DNA of 64,000 nt from assembly GCA_963663775.1 (NCBI GenBank), contig OY760624.1:62001-126000 (forward strand), given 5' to 3'. The notes beneath the pieces are model-generated. The model did not search any database. It had not been told where the DNA came from and worked only from the letters and a program-made list of their open reading frames with translations. Each line of letters starts with the position of its first letter. Positions within the stretch are counted from its first letter, which is position 1. Below, piece after piece: positions 43,939 to 52,209 of this stretch. The DNA is from G963663775 sp963663775 (lineage in GTDB: Bacteria > Bacillota > Clostridia > Oscillospirales > Butyricicoccaceae). The translations under genes and the position numbers were made by a program.

Positions 43939-44691
43939 TTAAAAATTGCAAATAATCAGTTCATTATAACGTTTGTTTTCGCCCATCCTTGATACAAGAT
44001 TATGGTTACGGCTCACGGCTTCAATTCTGAATTTTTTATACAAATCTCGTATGTAATCATCGTCATTATAGGAGAGAATAAATCGCCCCTTTATCTGCGA
44101 TAAGCACTCACACAATCGCACATGATCTTCCTGTGAAAATTGCTCTGTATAATACTTCTCTGTGCCATGATATGGTGGGTCACAGTAAAACAAAGCCTTA
44201 GTCGTATCATAGGATTGTATCAGCTTCGCAAAGTCCTTTTGTTCGATAAGAACGGTTGCAAGTCGTTCTTGCACAGCCTTTAATCGTTCTACTGCCGACG
44301 GCAGGTTTTTCTTGCAGCATCCAAAGGAGCGAATATCCGCCCCAAAGGATATTTTAATCAAATAATAGAACTGTGCCGCACGCTGAATATCTGTAAACCC
44401 CTGCATTCCATTACAGCTTCGCACATCATAAAATGTCTGTCTGGATGTGAGCATAAAGTCCATTTGGCGTTCTAACTCAGCTGCATGATATTTGATACAG
44501 CGGAACAGGTTGACAAGCTGCCCGTCTAAATCATTATAAATTTCCATGGCAGCGTGTTTATCCTTTCGGAACAACACCCATCCAGCACCACCAAATACCT
44601 CAACATATCTTTCGATATCATCCGGGAATCGTTTGATGATTTCATCTCTCAACAACTTTTTGCCACCAATTCTGGAAATAGGACTATCCAA
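43939..44691 (-). CDS. D12-class DNA adenine methyltransferase (Dam-like, phage)
   Basis: 250 residues. SRIGGKKLLRDEIIKRFPD and YVEVFGGAGWVLF form the SAM-binding start, and FYCDPPYHGTEKYY is the catalytic DPPY motif of D12-class N6-adenine methylases. An orphan methylase of this kind usually protects phage DNA or regulates; the target (GATC or other) cannot be told. GAGG and AAAGGTGAGG lie just upstream of ATG 44691. Intact. Confidence 0.9.
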   Translation of the reverse strand: MDSPISRIGGKKLLRDEIIKRFPDDIERYVEVFGGAGWVLFRKDKHAAMEIYNDLDGQLVNLFRCIKYHAAELERQMDFMLTSRQTFYDVRSCNGMQGFTDIQRAAQFYYLIKISFGADIRSFGCCKKNLPSAVERLKAVQERLATVLIEQKDFAKLIQSYDTTKALFYCDPPYHGTEKYYTEQFSQEDHVRLCECLSQIKGRFILSYNDDDYIRDLYKKFRIEAVSRNHNLVSRMGENKRYNELIICNF

Positions 44692-44716
44692 TATTACCTC
44701 ACCTTTCTATATAGGG

Positions 44717-44752
44717 GGCTGTCTTTTGTCTGACAGCCTTATTTTTTATTTT
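44717..44752 (+). terminator. Hairpin with T-rich tail upstream of the D12 methylase
   Basis: GGCTGTC (44717-44723) pairs with GACAGCC (44732-44738), followed by TTATTTTTTATTTT on the plus strand. No plus-strand gene ends nearby, so it could also be a leader structure of the methylase mRNA. Confidence 0.45.
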
Positions 44753-44799
44753 ATCTGTTTTAAACTTTCAACGCTTCAGACAATCACTTCAGCAGTGCA

Positions 44800-45315
44800 T
44801 CACCATATTAGCATTTGCGCATTGATGTCTCGCCAAGACGCCGCGCCCTGTTCGGCAAAATCACATAGCATTTGGGTAACTACGCCCCTGTATTGTTCAA
44901 TGGTGATTTCTTTTAGCCCGATTTTGCTTAAATACAAGAGGAACCTATCAAACTCCCCAGAGAACTGGTCGGGGCATTTGGCTTTCTGCGTGCACCTTTT
45001 GTATTTCATGTCATCGCGGGGCTGGCGCAGCCAATAATCGTTCCCGTACAGGCACTCGTTAAGCTTCTTGATACCCTGCCTGCGGCGGTCTAAGAACGCC
45101 TGTGATTTTGCCGGATCACCTTTTATGCTGTCAAAGAAAGCATGGCCAACCTCAGGCGAGTATTCGTCAATTCCGTTTTGTGAAGCATACTCGGCAATTA
45201 GTTCTATGGTGTGGATGTAGTAATGGAAATTGTGAGGCTTTATCTTTTGCCCACTGAGAAAATCGCGGCAGGAATTGATTAACCCTTGCCAATAGTCGTT
45301 TAGCTCGATGATCAT
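44800..45315 (-). pseudogene. Tyrosine recombinase N-terminal part, catalytic domain missing
   Basis: ATG 45315 follows GGAGAG and opens 171 residues resembling the two N-terminal helical domains of large tyrosine recombinases: WQGLINSCRDFLSGQKIKPH and FDRFLLYLSKIGLKEITIEQ YRG, a SAM-like core-binding pattern. It stops at AQMLIW before any R-H-R-Y motif. The catalytic part is not downstream. Confidence 0.5.
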
Positions 45316-45414
45316 GGGATGCTCTCCTTTAGAATCATTTTCCAAAGGTAATATCCCCGGCGTTCAAAGAATTATCCTATATATCTTTTTGAACATGGCC
45401 GTAATTCAACAAGC

Positions 45415-45489
45415 TCAGATAGGAAGAAGGATAACTAAATACATGGGATATGACAATTTATCCGAGATATAGGATAAATTGTCTGACAT
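45415..45489 (-). CDS. 24-residue leader-like ORF over a perfect hairpin
   Basis: ATG 45489 lies 8 bases after AAGGAGGTG, the strongest ribosome site in this area, and encodes MSDNLSYISDKLSYPMYLVI LLPI. Its codons overlap a perfect 12-bp hairpin (GACAATTTATCC 45452 with GGATAAATTGTC 45472). It may be a leader peptide for the following recombinase fragment, or a remnant. Confidence 0.4.
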   Translation of the reverse strand: MSDNLSYISDKLSYPMYLVILLPI

Positions 45490-45567
45490 ACTGCCGTCAC
45501 CTCCTTGGAAATGAGCATGAAAAAGAGCAATCCGAAGATTGCTCAAATATTGGGTGGATATTTGTTT

Positions 45568-45843
45568 TCACGAGCTGTCTTTTTGCTGATTGAGTTCTGT
45601 ACATAAGCGTTTCAAGGTGCTCATAACTACAGAAATATCTGCTGTTTTATCTGGAATTACAACACCACCAAAACAACTGTCCCACTGAAAAATCAGATTA
45701 AGCGGATCGTTTTGTATTTTATACTGCACATCTCCAACCGACAATACTTTTCCTTGAATTTTATGCTGATATGCCTTTAAAAATTTTGCAAAACAATCAA
45801 AATCATCTATCATATCCTCATGAATAACAAAAATCCAATCTCC
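45568..45843 (-). pseudogene. 3' part of a phage gene split by IS110 copy C
   Basis: After removal of the element, 45843-45568 continues the frame begun at 47655: GDWIFVIHEDMIDDFDCFAK, FLKAYQHKIQGKVLS, ending LNQQKDSS. The whole is a 100-residue acidic protein, family not recognised. An internal ATG (45813, with GAGG near) could start an 81-residue product. Confidence 0.7.
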
Positions 45844-47624
45844 CTATAATAAAATACGTTTTTCTTCAAATATCTCTTGTTTTCATAGAATTACGCCAAT
45901 TTCAAAAGAGCGATTGCGAAGCAGCACTGCATCCAGTGCACCAAAACAGGAAAAATGGGTATGACAACCAAAGCGTCGCTTGTTTTCGCAATATTTTGGC
46001 CATGGTAACCCACTATTCCTGCGGCGGCAAACCTCCCATGTCTAACAGGGTCATTGCCCTAAATTCCTTCGTCCTGCCTGCCCACAGATGGGTGTCAGCG
46101 ATGCTCCTTTACCGAGTCTGTGCTCTGATGGTGAAATTTTGACTGACTACCTGCTCTTTTGTCTTTGGATTGCCTTGCTACCCGACCCAACTGTGACGCT
46201 CCCGACGGGTCATTGTGTGATATTGCCCTTAAGCTGCTATTGCTGCCGGACGGTGGATGTCACCAAGCAACCGTACTGGATCATAGTCCTCATCTTTAGT
46301 TGCAAGGGCGAAAAACACCCGAATTAACTTGCAGCATAGCGTAATGAGCGATTGTTTTTTCTTCAGCGGATTCTCTTTGCGTCTCGTGTAATAGCCGTGG
46401 ATTTCTCCGAATTCTTGATTGGTTGCTACCACGGGCAGAATGGCTCGGAACAGCAGTGCCCGTAGGCGATGCCTGCCACGTTTGCTGATCCCGCTTTGTC
46501 CCCGGTGTTTACCGGAGCTGTTTTCGCGAATCGCCAATCCAGCCAGTTTCTGAATCTGTTTTGGAGACTGAAAACGTCCCAAATCTCCAACCTCGGCAAA
46601 GAAACCAGCGATGGTGAGTAGTCCAATTCCCTTGATGGCGAGCAGCTTCTGAACCGCCGGAATCTGCTCGCACAGTTCTTCTACAAGAGCCATAACGCTG
46701 TCATATTGCGTATGCTTGGCATGATAGTCCTCCAGAAGTAGCCGAATCTCCATGCGAGCAGCGATGCTGCCTTCGGTGCAGCCCATGCTGTGTTTTGCCG
46801 TTTCATACAGAGTCTGTGCTCTTTTCATTCCAACGGCCCGCAGCTTGTTTGTACGCCATAGCTGGTTGATTCCTTCTGCTCCTGTCTTGACGACATCTAC
46901 GGGCAATGGGGCACTGCCCAGCACCAACAGGCTGCTCTGTGCTTTGAAATCCCCAAATACCTCGTGATATTCAGGAAAGTAAATCTTGAGCCAGCGCTCA
47001 ATTCGGTTCTGGATTGCCACTAACTCCCGTACGATTCGCTCACGGCAGTTCATGGCGATACGCAGTTCCGCGTACACGCCTTCCGGAATATATGGAACGT
47101 GATATCTTCCATCGATGACCAGCTTGGCGATGGTTTTGGGGTCTTTGCTGTCCGTCTTGCTCGGATGATTGTCGTCCAGCTCCTTGCATTGCTTGACGTG
47201 GTATGGATTGACCAGTACGAGCCTGATACCTTGATCTCTCAGATATGACGCCAGGCTAAACCAGTAATGTCCTGTGGGCTCTGCGCCTACCATAATATTG
47301 CTCTGTGCGGTCTCTCCAGATAAGCTTTTGATCCATGCCTGAAACTGTCCAAATCCTTCTCCGTTGTTTGCGAAACGAAACACACGACCAAGCTCCACGC
47401 CTCGCCAGTTAAATGCTCTGGCATAATGCGTTTCGCTGCCGATGTCCACACCGATGACGATTGTTTCTGTTGTAACTTGACTTATCTTCTCATTCTGGGT
47501 AAAATTCATTTTGACGACCTCCGTTGTTTTTGAGTTTGGATTTCATCTGGCCAGATTTCATCCTCTCAATCCTAACCGGAGGTTGTCTTTTTTGCAATTC
47601 CCGTTTTTACCCCTTACAGGAATG
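45844..47624 (-). mobile_element. IS110-family element, copy C (1781 bp)
   Basis: Bounded by GGAG (as CTCC) at 45840-45843 and 47625-47628. Same length and nearly the same sequence as copy A, including the 3' noncoding end. It interrupts a phage gene at codons 10-11, inside AAAAGGAGAT. Confidence 0.93.
46229..47509 (-). CDS. IS110-family transposase (DEDD), copy C
   Basis: 426 residues, the same protein as copy A; one silent base change was noticed near 46450 (against 25740). DEDD motifs VGVDIGSET-type, GAEPTGHYW and TDSKDPKTIAKLV and the C-terminal serine region (NSSGKHRGQSG) are intact. Near identity with copy A suggests recent transposition or copying between the two sites. Confidence 0.95.
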   Translation of the reverse strand: MNFTQNEKISQVTTETIVIGVDIGSETHYARAFNWRGVELGRVFRFANNGEGFGQFQAWIKSLSGETAQSNIMVGAEPTGHYWFSLASYLRDQGIRLVLVNPYHVKQCKELDDNHPSKTDSKDPKTIAKLVIDGRYHVPYIPEGVYAELRIAMNCRERIVRELVAIQNRIERWLKIYFPEYHEVFGDFKAQSSLLVLGSAPLPVDVVKTGAEGINQLWRTNKLRAVGMKRAQTLYETAKHSMGCTEGSIAARMEIRLLLEDYHAKHTQYDSVMALVEELCEQIPAVQKLLAIKGIGLLTIAGFFAEVGDLGRFQSPKQIQKLAGLAIRENSSGKHRGQSGISKRGRHRLRALLFRAILPVVATNQEFGEIHGYYTRRKENPLKKKQSLITLCCKLIRVFFALATKDEDYDPVRLLGDIHRPAAIAA

Positions 47625-47655
47625 CTCCTTTTGTTATTTGCTTTATTGCATACAT
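47625..47655 (-). pseudogene. 5' part of the phage gene split by IS110 copy C
   Basis: ATG 47655, 5 bases after AGGGTGA, reads MYAIKQITKG and enters the element. Joined to 45843-45568 at a single GGAG it makes 101 in-frame codons, which proves a simple insertion with no loss. Confidence 0.75.
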
Positions 47656-47690
47656 CACAGTCACCCTTCTATGAGATATTAATTTTTTTA

Positions 47691-47894
47691 TTATATCCCA
47701 TCCGGAATCACATCGTCAATACACCTTTCCCGCTTTGGTTTTGCCATCCCATGCCACTGTTTGTGGCATTCCCAGAGGTCGAGCAGCAGACCGAGCGGCA
47801 TCAGCCAGGTTTCAACTTCCGAGCGGTGCAGATGCACCGTGCCATAATAGAGCAGTCGGGTAAACCATTCTGCATCGCTTACCCGACCGCCGCA
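47691..47894 (-). CDS. Tail assembly chaperone, -1 frameshift extension (gpGT type)
   Basis: This frame has no start of its own. It is reached by -1 slippage at A AAA AAT (47900-47894) near the end of the upstream chaperone and reads CGGRVSDAEWFTRLLYYGTV, then HLHRSEVETWLMPLG, ending DDVIPDGI. The fusion would be about 191 residues. Long-tailed phages commonly make such G and GT products before the tape measure gene. Here a tape measure gene is absent. Confidence 0.75.
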   Translation of the reverse strand, partial: CGGRVSDAEWFTRLLYYGTVHLHRSEVETWLMPLGLLLDLWECHKQWHGMAKPKRERCIDDVIPDGI

Positions 47895-48265
47895 TTTTTT
47901 GAGGCAGCATTCTCACTTTCTACATTTCGCTGTGTGCCTTTGCGCATCGCTTCCAAAATCGCATCTTTGCAGCGCGAAAGCGCAAGCGGTGTGGTCAGCA
48001 GTTCCACCATTTCTTCCGTGAGCAGTTCGGCTTTATCCTGTGGATTTTGCAAATTGTGAATCAAAATACTCTGGTTGGCGAGCAGGGTAACGAGCCAGAC
48101 CACTTCCTCCAGTGCCATTTCAAAATTCTCTGCCTGCAGAAGCTTCTCGCCCAAATCCGCAAGACCGCCGTACCGTCCTGCAATTTCTTTCGTGGCACGA
48201 GTGGTCAGCAGCAACGGATACGTTGCGCCGCCGATTTCTACGACTGCGCTTCTGTCTTCATACAT
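47879..48265 (-). CDS. Phage tail assembly chaperone (gpG type)
   Basis: 128 residues: VEIGGATYPLLLTTRATKEI, AGRYGGLADLGEKLL, EMALEEVVWLVTLLANQ, the pattern of tail assembly chaperones of Gram-positive siphophages. It coats the tape measure before tail tube assembly. It follows the major tail protein by 14 bases and carries a canonical slippery heptamer at codons 122-124, five codons before its stop. Confidence 0.8.
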   Translation of the reverse strand: MYEDRSAVVEIGGATYPLLLTTRATKEIAGRYGGLADLGEKLLQAENFEMALEEVVWLVTLLANQSILIHNLQNPQDKAELLTEEMVELLTTPLALSRCKDAILEAMRKGTQRNVESENAASKNAAVG

Positions 48266-48279
48266 CTTTCAGCCCTCCC

Positions 48280-48885
48280 TTATTCGCCTGTCGAGAACGA
48301 TGGTTCATACACTGCCGTGTACCAACCGCTGATGACCGCAGCCGAAACGCCTGCATCATCCTCGCTCACTTCCGCTTTCCATGGGTGATTGCCCTGCCCG
48401 TCCTCTTGGTTGCGGCGAATGACCGTGCCCTCAATGGTGGGGGTCTGAAAACTAATGCTGTCCCCCTTGGTGGCAAGATTTGTCGCAGGAACACCGAAAA
48501 TGACGCGATACAGCCAGAAATAACGATACTTCCCGTTGCCTTTTCTCGCGCGAAACCCAATCGCAACCGGTGCACCGCTGTCTTCGCTCGTGGAAACCAG
48601 CACATTGTTTTCGTCTACGGTCGCGCCTGTCAGCGCCTGCGCCGCAGTCACGCCGATATCATCCACCCCCAGCGAAAGCTTGCCTTGCTTGAATTCCTTG
48701 ACCACTTCTGCGGCGGCATCGTCCGCATACAATGTGGCTTCGGCAAGTTCCACCGAGAGATCTGCCTTGATTGCCTTGGCAAGCGCCACAGGGGTTGCAT
48801 AGGTTTCATTGCCGCTTGCATCCTCGGTGATTTTTGCATAAAAAAGTTTGTCCAATCCAATCGTTGACACAATTATTCCTCCCAT
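48280..48885 (-). CDS. Phage major tail tube protein
   Basis: 201 residues of the phi13-type major tail protein: STIGLDKLFYAKITEDASGN, ATLYADDAAAEVVKEFKQGK, LSLGVDDIG, YRYFWLYRVIFGVPA and a C-terminal immunoglobulin-like end. It forms the tail tube. Its start overlaps the end of the tail completion gene. Intact. Confidence 0.88.
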   Translation of the reverse strand: MGGIIVSTIGLDKLFYAKITEDASGNETYATPVALAKAIKADLSVELAEATLYADDAAAEVVKEFKQGKLSLGVDDIGVTAAQALTGATVDENNVLVSTSEDSGAPVAIGFRARKGNGKYRYFWLYRVIFGVPATNLATKGDSISFQTPTIEGTVIRRNQEDGQGNHPWKAEVSEDDAGVSAAVISGWYTAVYEPSFSTGE

Positions 48886-49211
48886 TCATACGATTTTAAT
48901 ATATCAATGGCGTAATGGTGATAGCCGGTATCGTCCTCATGTCCGATGTAGCGGCGGTCTGTAATCGTAAAGTCGGCATCCAAAAGGGCATGTACAATTT
49001 GATTTTTCAGCGCCAAATAATTCCCTTTGTCGAACAGCGACAGTCTGGCTTCCTGCACCTCTTGTCGTGGCTGATTGTCTGCAAATACGGCAAACGTGTC
49101 TGTAATCGGCGTGATGACCAGATACCGACTTGGCGGTTTTTTAGAAAACACACCCGTTTCCACCGAAAGCAAAGGAGAAAGCACAGCGTTGAGTTCTGCT
49201 AAAAGACTCAT
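48873..49211 (-). CDS. Phage tail completion/terminator-type protein
   Basis: 112 residues: LLAELNAVLSPLLSVETGVF, YLVITPITDTFAVFADNQ, EVQEARLSLFDKGNYLAL. Position between the gp10-like and tail tube genes and the fold pattern fit the tail-terminator (gp11/DUF3168-like) class. It overlaps both neighbours by a few bases, as usual in such modules. Confidence 0.75.
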   Translation of the reverse strand: MSLLAELNAVLSPLLSVETGVFSKKPPSRYLVITPITDTFAVFADNQPRQEVQEARLSLFDKGNYLALKNQIVHALLDADFTITDRRYIGHEDDTGYHHYAIDILKSYEWEE

Positions 49212-49639
49212 AGTTGTTCTGTCTCCTCCTCAAAACGCCGCTGCATTGCTTGAATGCACGCTTTTCTGCTGGCAGGTTTTGCAGGCTTCAAGAACGGTTT
49301 GGGTGGCTGACCGTGCTTGCCATATTCCAACACATTTGCAATCTTGGCATTGCTTGTGCCATCGGCACGTGGTTCGGAGAAGCCGATTTTAACATTGAAA
49401 TTACCATCTTTGTCCTGCTTCGCAGGCGATACCCCCAGTGCAGACGCCAGTTCCCCCGTCGATCTGCTTTCTTCTTTCGTACCGTGACCAATGACTGCAG
49501 ACAAATTTGCCTGCACTTTTGCTTCCACCACCGCACCGCCGCTTTCCAGCACTTTCGGGAGGATTTCATCCGTTTTCTCACCAAGCTGTGACAGCTTCAG
49601 TAGAAATTCCTCCGGCAGTTTACACATCGCTTTCGCCAT
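49208..49639 (-). CDS. HK97 gp10-like head-tail protein
   Basis: 143 residues from ATG 49639: CKLPEEFLLKLSQLGEKTDE, VVEAKVQANLSAVIGHG, KTGELASALGVSP-type stretch (RSTGELASALGVSP) and FLEYG-like ending VLEYGKHGQPPKPFLKPA are the gp10 signature. It overlaps the preceding gene; an upstream in-frame start is also possible, so the start is uncertain. Confidence 0.82.
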   Translation of the reverse strand: MAKAMCKLPEEFLLKLSQLGEKTDEILPKVLESGGAVVEAKVQANLSAVIGHGTKEESRSTGELASALGVSPAKQDKDGNFNVKIGFSEPRADGTSNAKIANVLEYGKHGQPPKPFLKPAKPASRKACIQAMQRRFEEETEQL

Positions 49640-49967
49640 CGACATCCACCATCCTTTTCGCCAACACCTCAAGATACATCCGGCGCCCTTTCACATCCTC
49701 AACCGAAGTGATATTGAAGCGTTCTCCCTCACAGAGAATCTCCATGTCCGTAGTGATGGTCACCTCTGGGATGGTGCGAAAACGAAAAAGGTCGGTGGCT
49801 TCGGAAAAAGCGGCTCGGTTTGCCCATTTCTCCGTGCCATGCCGTCCTTCTCGGTATGCGCGTATCGATGCGAGGACCGTGTCACCACAAACACCAAACC
49901 CATCTTTGTCTGTGGTCATAGCGGTGGAAACCAGCTCAATCATGGTATTCATTTTTCCAAAACTCAT
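49620..49967 (-). CDS. Phage head closure (head-tail adaptor) protein
   Basis: 115 residues from ATG 49967 (GGAAGGTG upstream): MSFGKMNTMIELVSTAMTTD, GTEKWANRAAFSEATDLFRF, FNITSVEDVKGRRMYLEVL. The ending is typical of SPP1 gp16/HK97-type head closure proteins. It follows the connector gene within a few bases. Confidence 0.8.
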   Translation of the reverse strand: MSFGKMNTMIELVSTAMTTDKDGFGVCGDTVLASIRAYREGRHGTEKWANRAAFSEATDLFRFRTIPEVTITTDMEILCEGERFNITSVEDVKGRRMYLEVLAKRMVDVDGESDV

Positions 49968-49969
49968 GA

Positions 49970-50278
49970 TCACACCTTCCAATCTCGGTCAAGCCGCAAC
50001 AAAAGATTGACCGTATTCCACACCTGCTGTCCCGCCTGCACATTGTCTGCAAAAAAGCCGCCGGTGCTGCCGTCCCGAGATTCATAGAAGTGGGACGACA
50101 GCATGATGACGGCTTGCTCTGTGGTAGCGGGCATCGGGTTGTCGGCATAATATCCGTCCGAACGGTGCTGATAACTTTCGGCATAGACCGTAGCCGCGTT
50201 GATGTACAATTGCAGAATTGCATCATCCGCATCATGCTGCAGAATGAGGTTCGCTTTGACTTTTTCAAGCAGCGTCAT
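49970..50278 (-). CDS. Phage head-tail connector protein (gp6-like)
   Basis: 102 residues: LLEKVKANLILQHDADDAIL, QLYINAATVYAESYQ and AVIMLSSHFYESRDG with VWNTVNLLLRLDRDW are the standard gp6/gp15 connector pattern that joins portal to tail. It follows the capsid gene by 18 bases. Confidence 0.85.
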   Translation of the reverse strand: MTLLEKVKANLILQHDADDAILQLYINAATVYAESYQHRSDGYYADNPMPATTEQAVIMLSSHFYESRDGSTGGFFADNVQAGQQVWNTVNLLLRLDRDWKV

Positions 50279-50296
50279 ACCACACCGCCACTCTCA

Positions 50297-51496
50297 TCAT
50301 GCAGATTTCTGCTGCAGCACCTTGATTGCTTCGGGCAAAATCAGCTTGCCGTCCACACGTTCCGATGCCATAAAACCGACTTGACCTGTGGCAGCAAACA
50401 ATTCATTCAGCCGTTTGAAACTGCGCCCTTGACGGTCTGCCACCCAGTAATACCCGAAATCGCCGAATGCGATGCTCTTAGCACCTGCCGCAATGGTCGG
50501 CACATAACTGGACGTGACAATCGGACGATTCAAAAGCGTATCCGGCGTACCTGCGGTCACAGATGGCTGCCAAATATAATTTCCTGTGCTGTCCTTCAAT
50601 TTGCGGATGGCTTTGACAGTTGCATCATTCATCATGAACACCGCATTTTTACGATACGGCGCACGCAGGGAATAAAACAGATCCATCACCTCATCCAGTG
50701 TGACTGCCGCCGCACCTGCCGCAGTGACACCGAGTTCCGCACCGCCATTTTCGGCAAAGATGCCCAACGGTTTGCCGGAACCATCGCCGATAAAGAACGC
50801 TTCTTCCTCTTTGGCACCGATGCGGCGGGCAAACTCCTTGGAAATATAGGACTGCACATCAAACACGCTGTCGCTGAGCAATTCGTCCGAAACCTTGATC
50901 ATCGTGCCAAGTTTGTACGCCCCCACCGATACCTGTCCAAAACTGTCATCGCTTTCGGGATATGCGGATTCTTCATCCATCCATGCGGCGCTCCCCTTGG
51001 ATGCGACAACGGGGATTTTGCGGTCACCGCTAGAGGTTGTGATGACCTTGGCGAGCGTGCGGAACACGTTCTGCTCTTCCAGCGATTCCACGAGCGTTCG
51101 CTCAAATTCATCCGGCACGAGATACCCGCCTTCAGCATCCGTGCCAATCTGCAATGCATCTAGCAGTTCCGGCCGCACCGCCTTGGAACGCATCAGCTTC
51201 CAGAAATTCTGATTATATTCCTTGGAAGCACGCCCCGTCTGCGGTTCACCCAGTCCAGTCGGCGTATGCTTGATGGGGTCGCGGATGGGCAGATTCAGCT
51301 CTGCATCCAATGCATTTTGACGTTCCAGTCGGTCGATTTCCTTGCCAAGAGCCACCACATCGGCTTCCATCTTGTCATAAACGGCGGCATCTTCTGCAGA
51401 CAGCAGTCCATCCTGCGTGCGCTTGGATTCCAAATATGCCTTTGCGGCATCCCATGCTTTGGCGCGCTTTTCACGCAGTTCTAACACTTGATTCAT
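50297..51496 (-). CDS. Phage major capsid protein (HK97 family)
   Basis: 399 residues. An N-terminal coiled-coil delta domain (about 1-80, ELREKRAKAWDAAKAYLESK) precedes the HK97 fold: LQIGTDAEGGYLVPDEFERT, IPVVASKGSAAWMDEESAYP, FARRIGAKEEEAFFIGDGSG, YRKNAVFMMNDATVKAIRKL. The ClpP-like protease encoded upstream is expected to remove the delta domain. GGAGG lies just before ATG 51496. Intact. Confidence 0.95.
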   Translation of the reverse strand: MNQVLELREKRAKAWDAAKAYLESKRTQDGLLSAEDAAVYDKMEADVVALGKEIDRLERQNALDAELNLPIRDPIKHTPTGLGEPQTGRASKEYNQNFWKLMRSKAVRPELLDALQIGTDAEGGYLVPDEFERTLVESLEEQNVFRTLAKVITTSSGDRKIPVVASKGSAAWMDEESAYPESDDSFGQVSVGAYKLGTMIKVSDELLSDSVFDVQSYISKEFARRIGAKEEEAFFIGDGSGKPLGIFAENGGAELGVTAAGAAAVTLDEVMDLFYSLRAPYRKNAVFMMNDATVKAIRKLKDSTGNYIWQPSVTAGTPDTLLNRPIVTSSYVPTIAAGAKSIAFGDFGYYWVADRQGRSFKRLNELFAATGQVGFMASERVDGKLILPEAIKVLQQKSA

Positions 51497-51507
51497 ATAA
51501 CTTCCTC

Positions 51508-52209
51508 CTAAAATTTCAGCAATTCGAGTCTTTTTTCGAGATTCTCTATCGGAACGCCGCTCTTTTTATGCGGCAGTACCTTGTCCAGCAGAGAATTTGT
51601 GACCGCACGGCGGGAAAAAGCAAACGCAAGGTCAGCAGTTTCCTCTCCGCTTTCCCTTCGTTTCTTTTCATCTTCCAAAATCCCGTCTGCAAATCCCAGT
51701 TCCACCGCTTTATTGGCGTTCAGCCAGGTTTCCGCATCCATCAAACGGCTGATTTTCGTACGAGATAACCCTGTTTTAATCTCATATGCGTTGACAATGG
51801 ACTCCTTGACCTCATCGAGCATGGCAATGGCTTTCTGCATTTCCTCGCTGTCTCCGATGGCAACAGTCAATGGATTGTGAATCATGAGGAGCGCCGTTGG
51901 TGACATCAGTACCGTTGTACCCGCCATGGCAATGACCGATGCGGCGGATGCGGCGATGCCGTCAATTTTGACCGTGACACTGCCTTTGTAGTCCATGAGC
52001 ATCGTATAAATCTGGCTTGCCGCCACGCAGTCACCACCAGGGGAGTTGATCCAAATCACAACATCACCCTCCGATGCGAACAAATCATTCTTGAACGCCT
52101 GCGGGGTGACCTCATCATCAAACCAGCTTTCCTCGGCAATCGCTCCGTTGAGATACAGCGTGCGGATACCTGTATCCTCGTTTTTTACCCAGTTCCAAAA
52201 GCGTTTCAT
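51508..52209 (-). CDS. ClpP-like prohead maturation protease
   Basis: 233 residues of the S14/ClpP-type head maturation protease. DVVIWINSPGGDCVAASQIY, IDGIAASAASVIAMAG (catalytic Ser) and LLMIHNPL (catalytic His) are clear. It overlaps the portal gene by ATGA and lies directly before the capsid gene, the usual order. Intact. Confidence 0.93.
   Translation of the reverse strand: MKRFWNWVKNEDTGIRTLYLNGAIAEESWFDDEVTPQAFKNDLFASEGDVVIWINSPGGDCVAASQIYTMLMDYKGSVTVKIDGIAASAASVIAMAGTTVLMSPTALLMIHNPLTVAIGDSEEMQKAIAMLDEVKESIVNAYEIKTGLSRTKISRLMDAETWLNANKAVELGFADGILEDEKKRRESGEETADLAFAFSRRAVTNSLLDKVLPHKKSGVPIENLEKRLELLKF

Noticed and set aside
50090..51163. A 357-codon open frame on the plus strand
   Set aside because: It is antisense to the capsid and connector genes, with cysteine/histidine-rich low-complexity content and no start signal.
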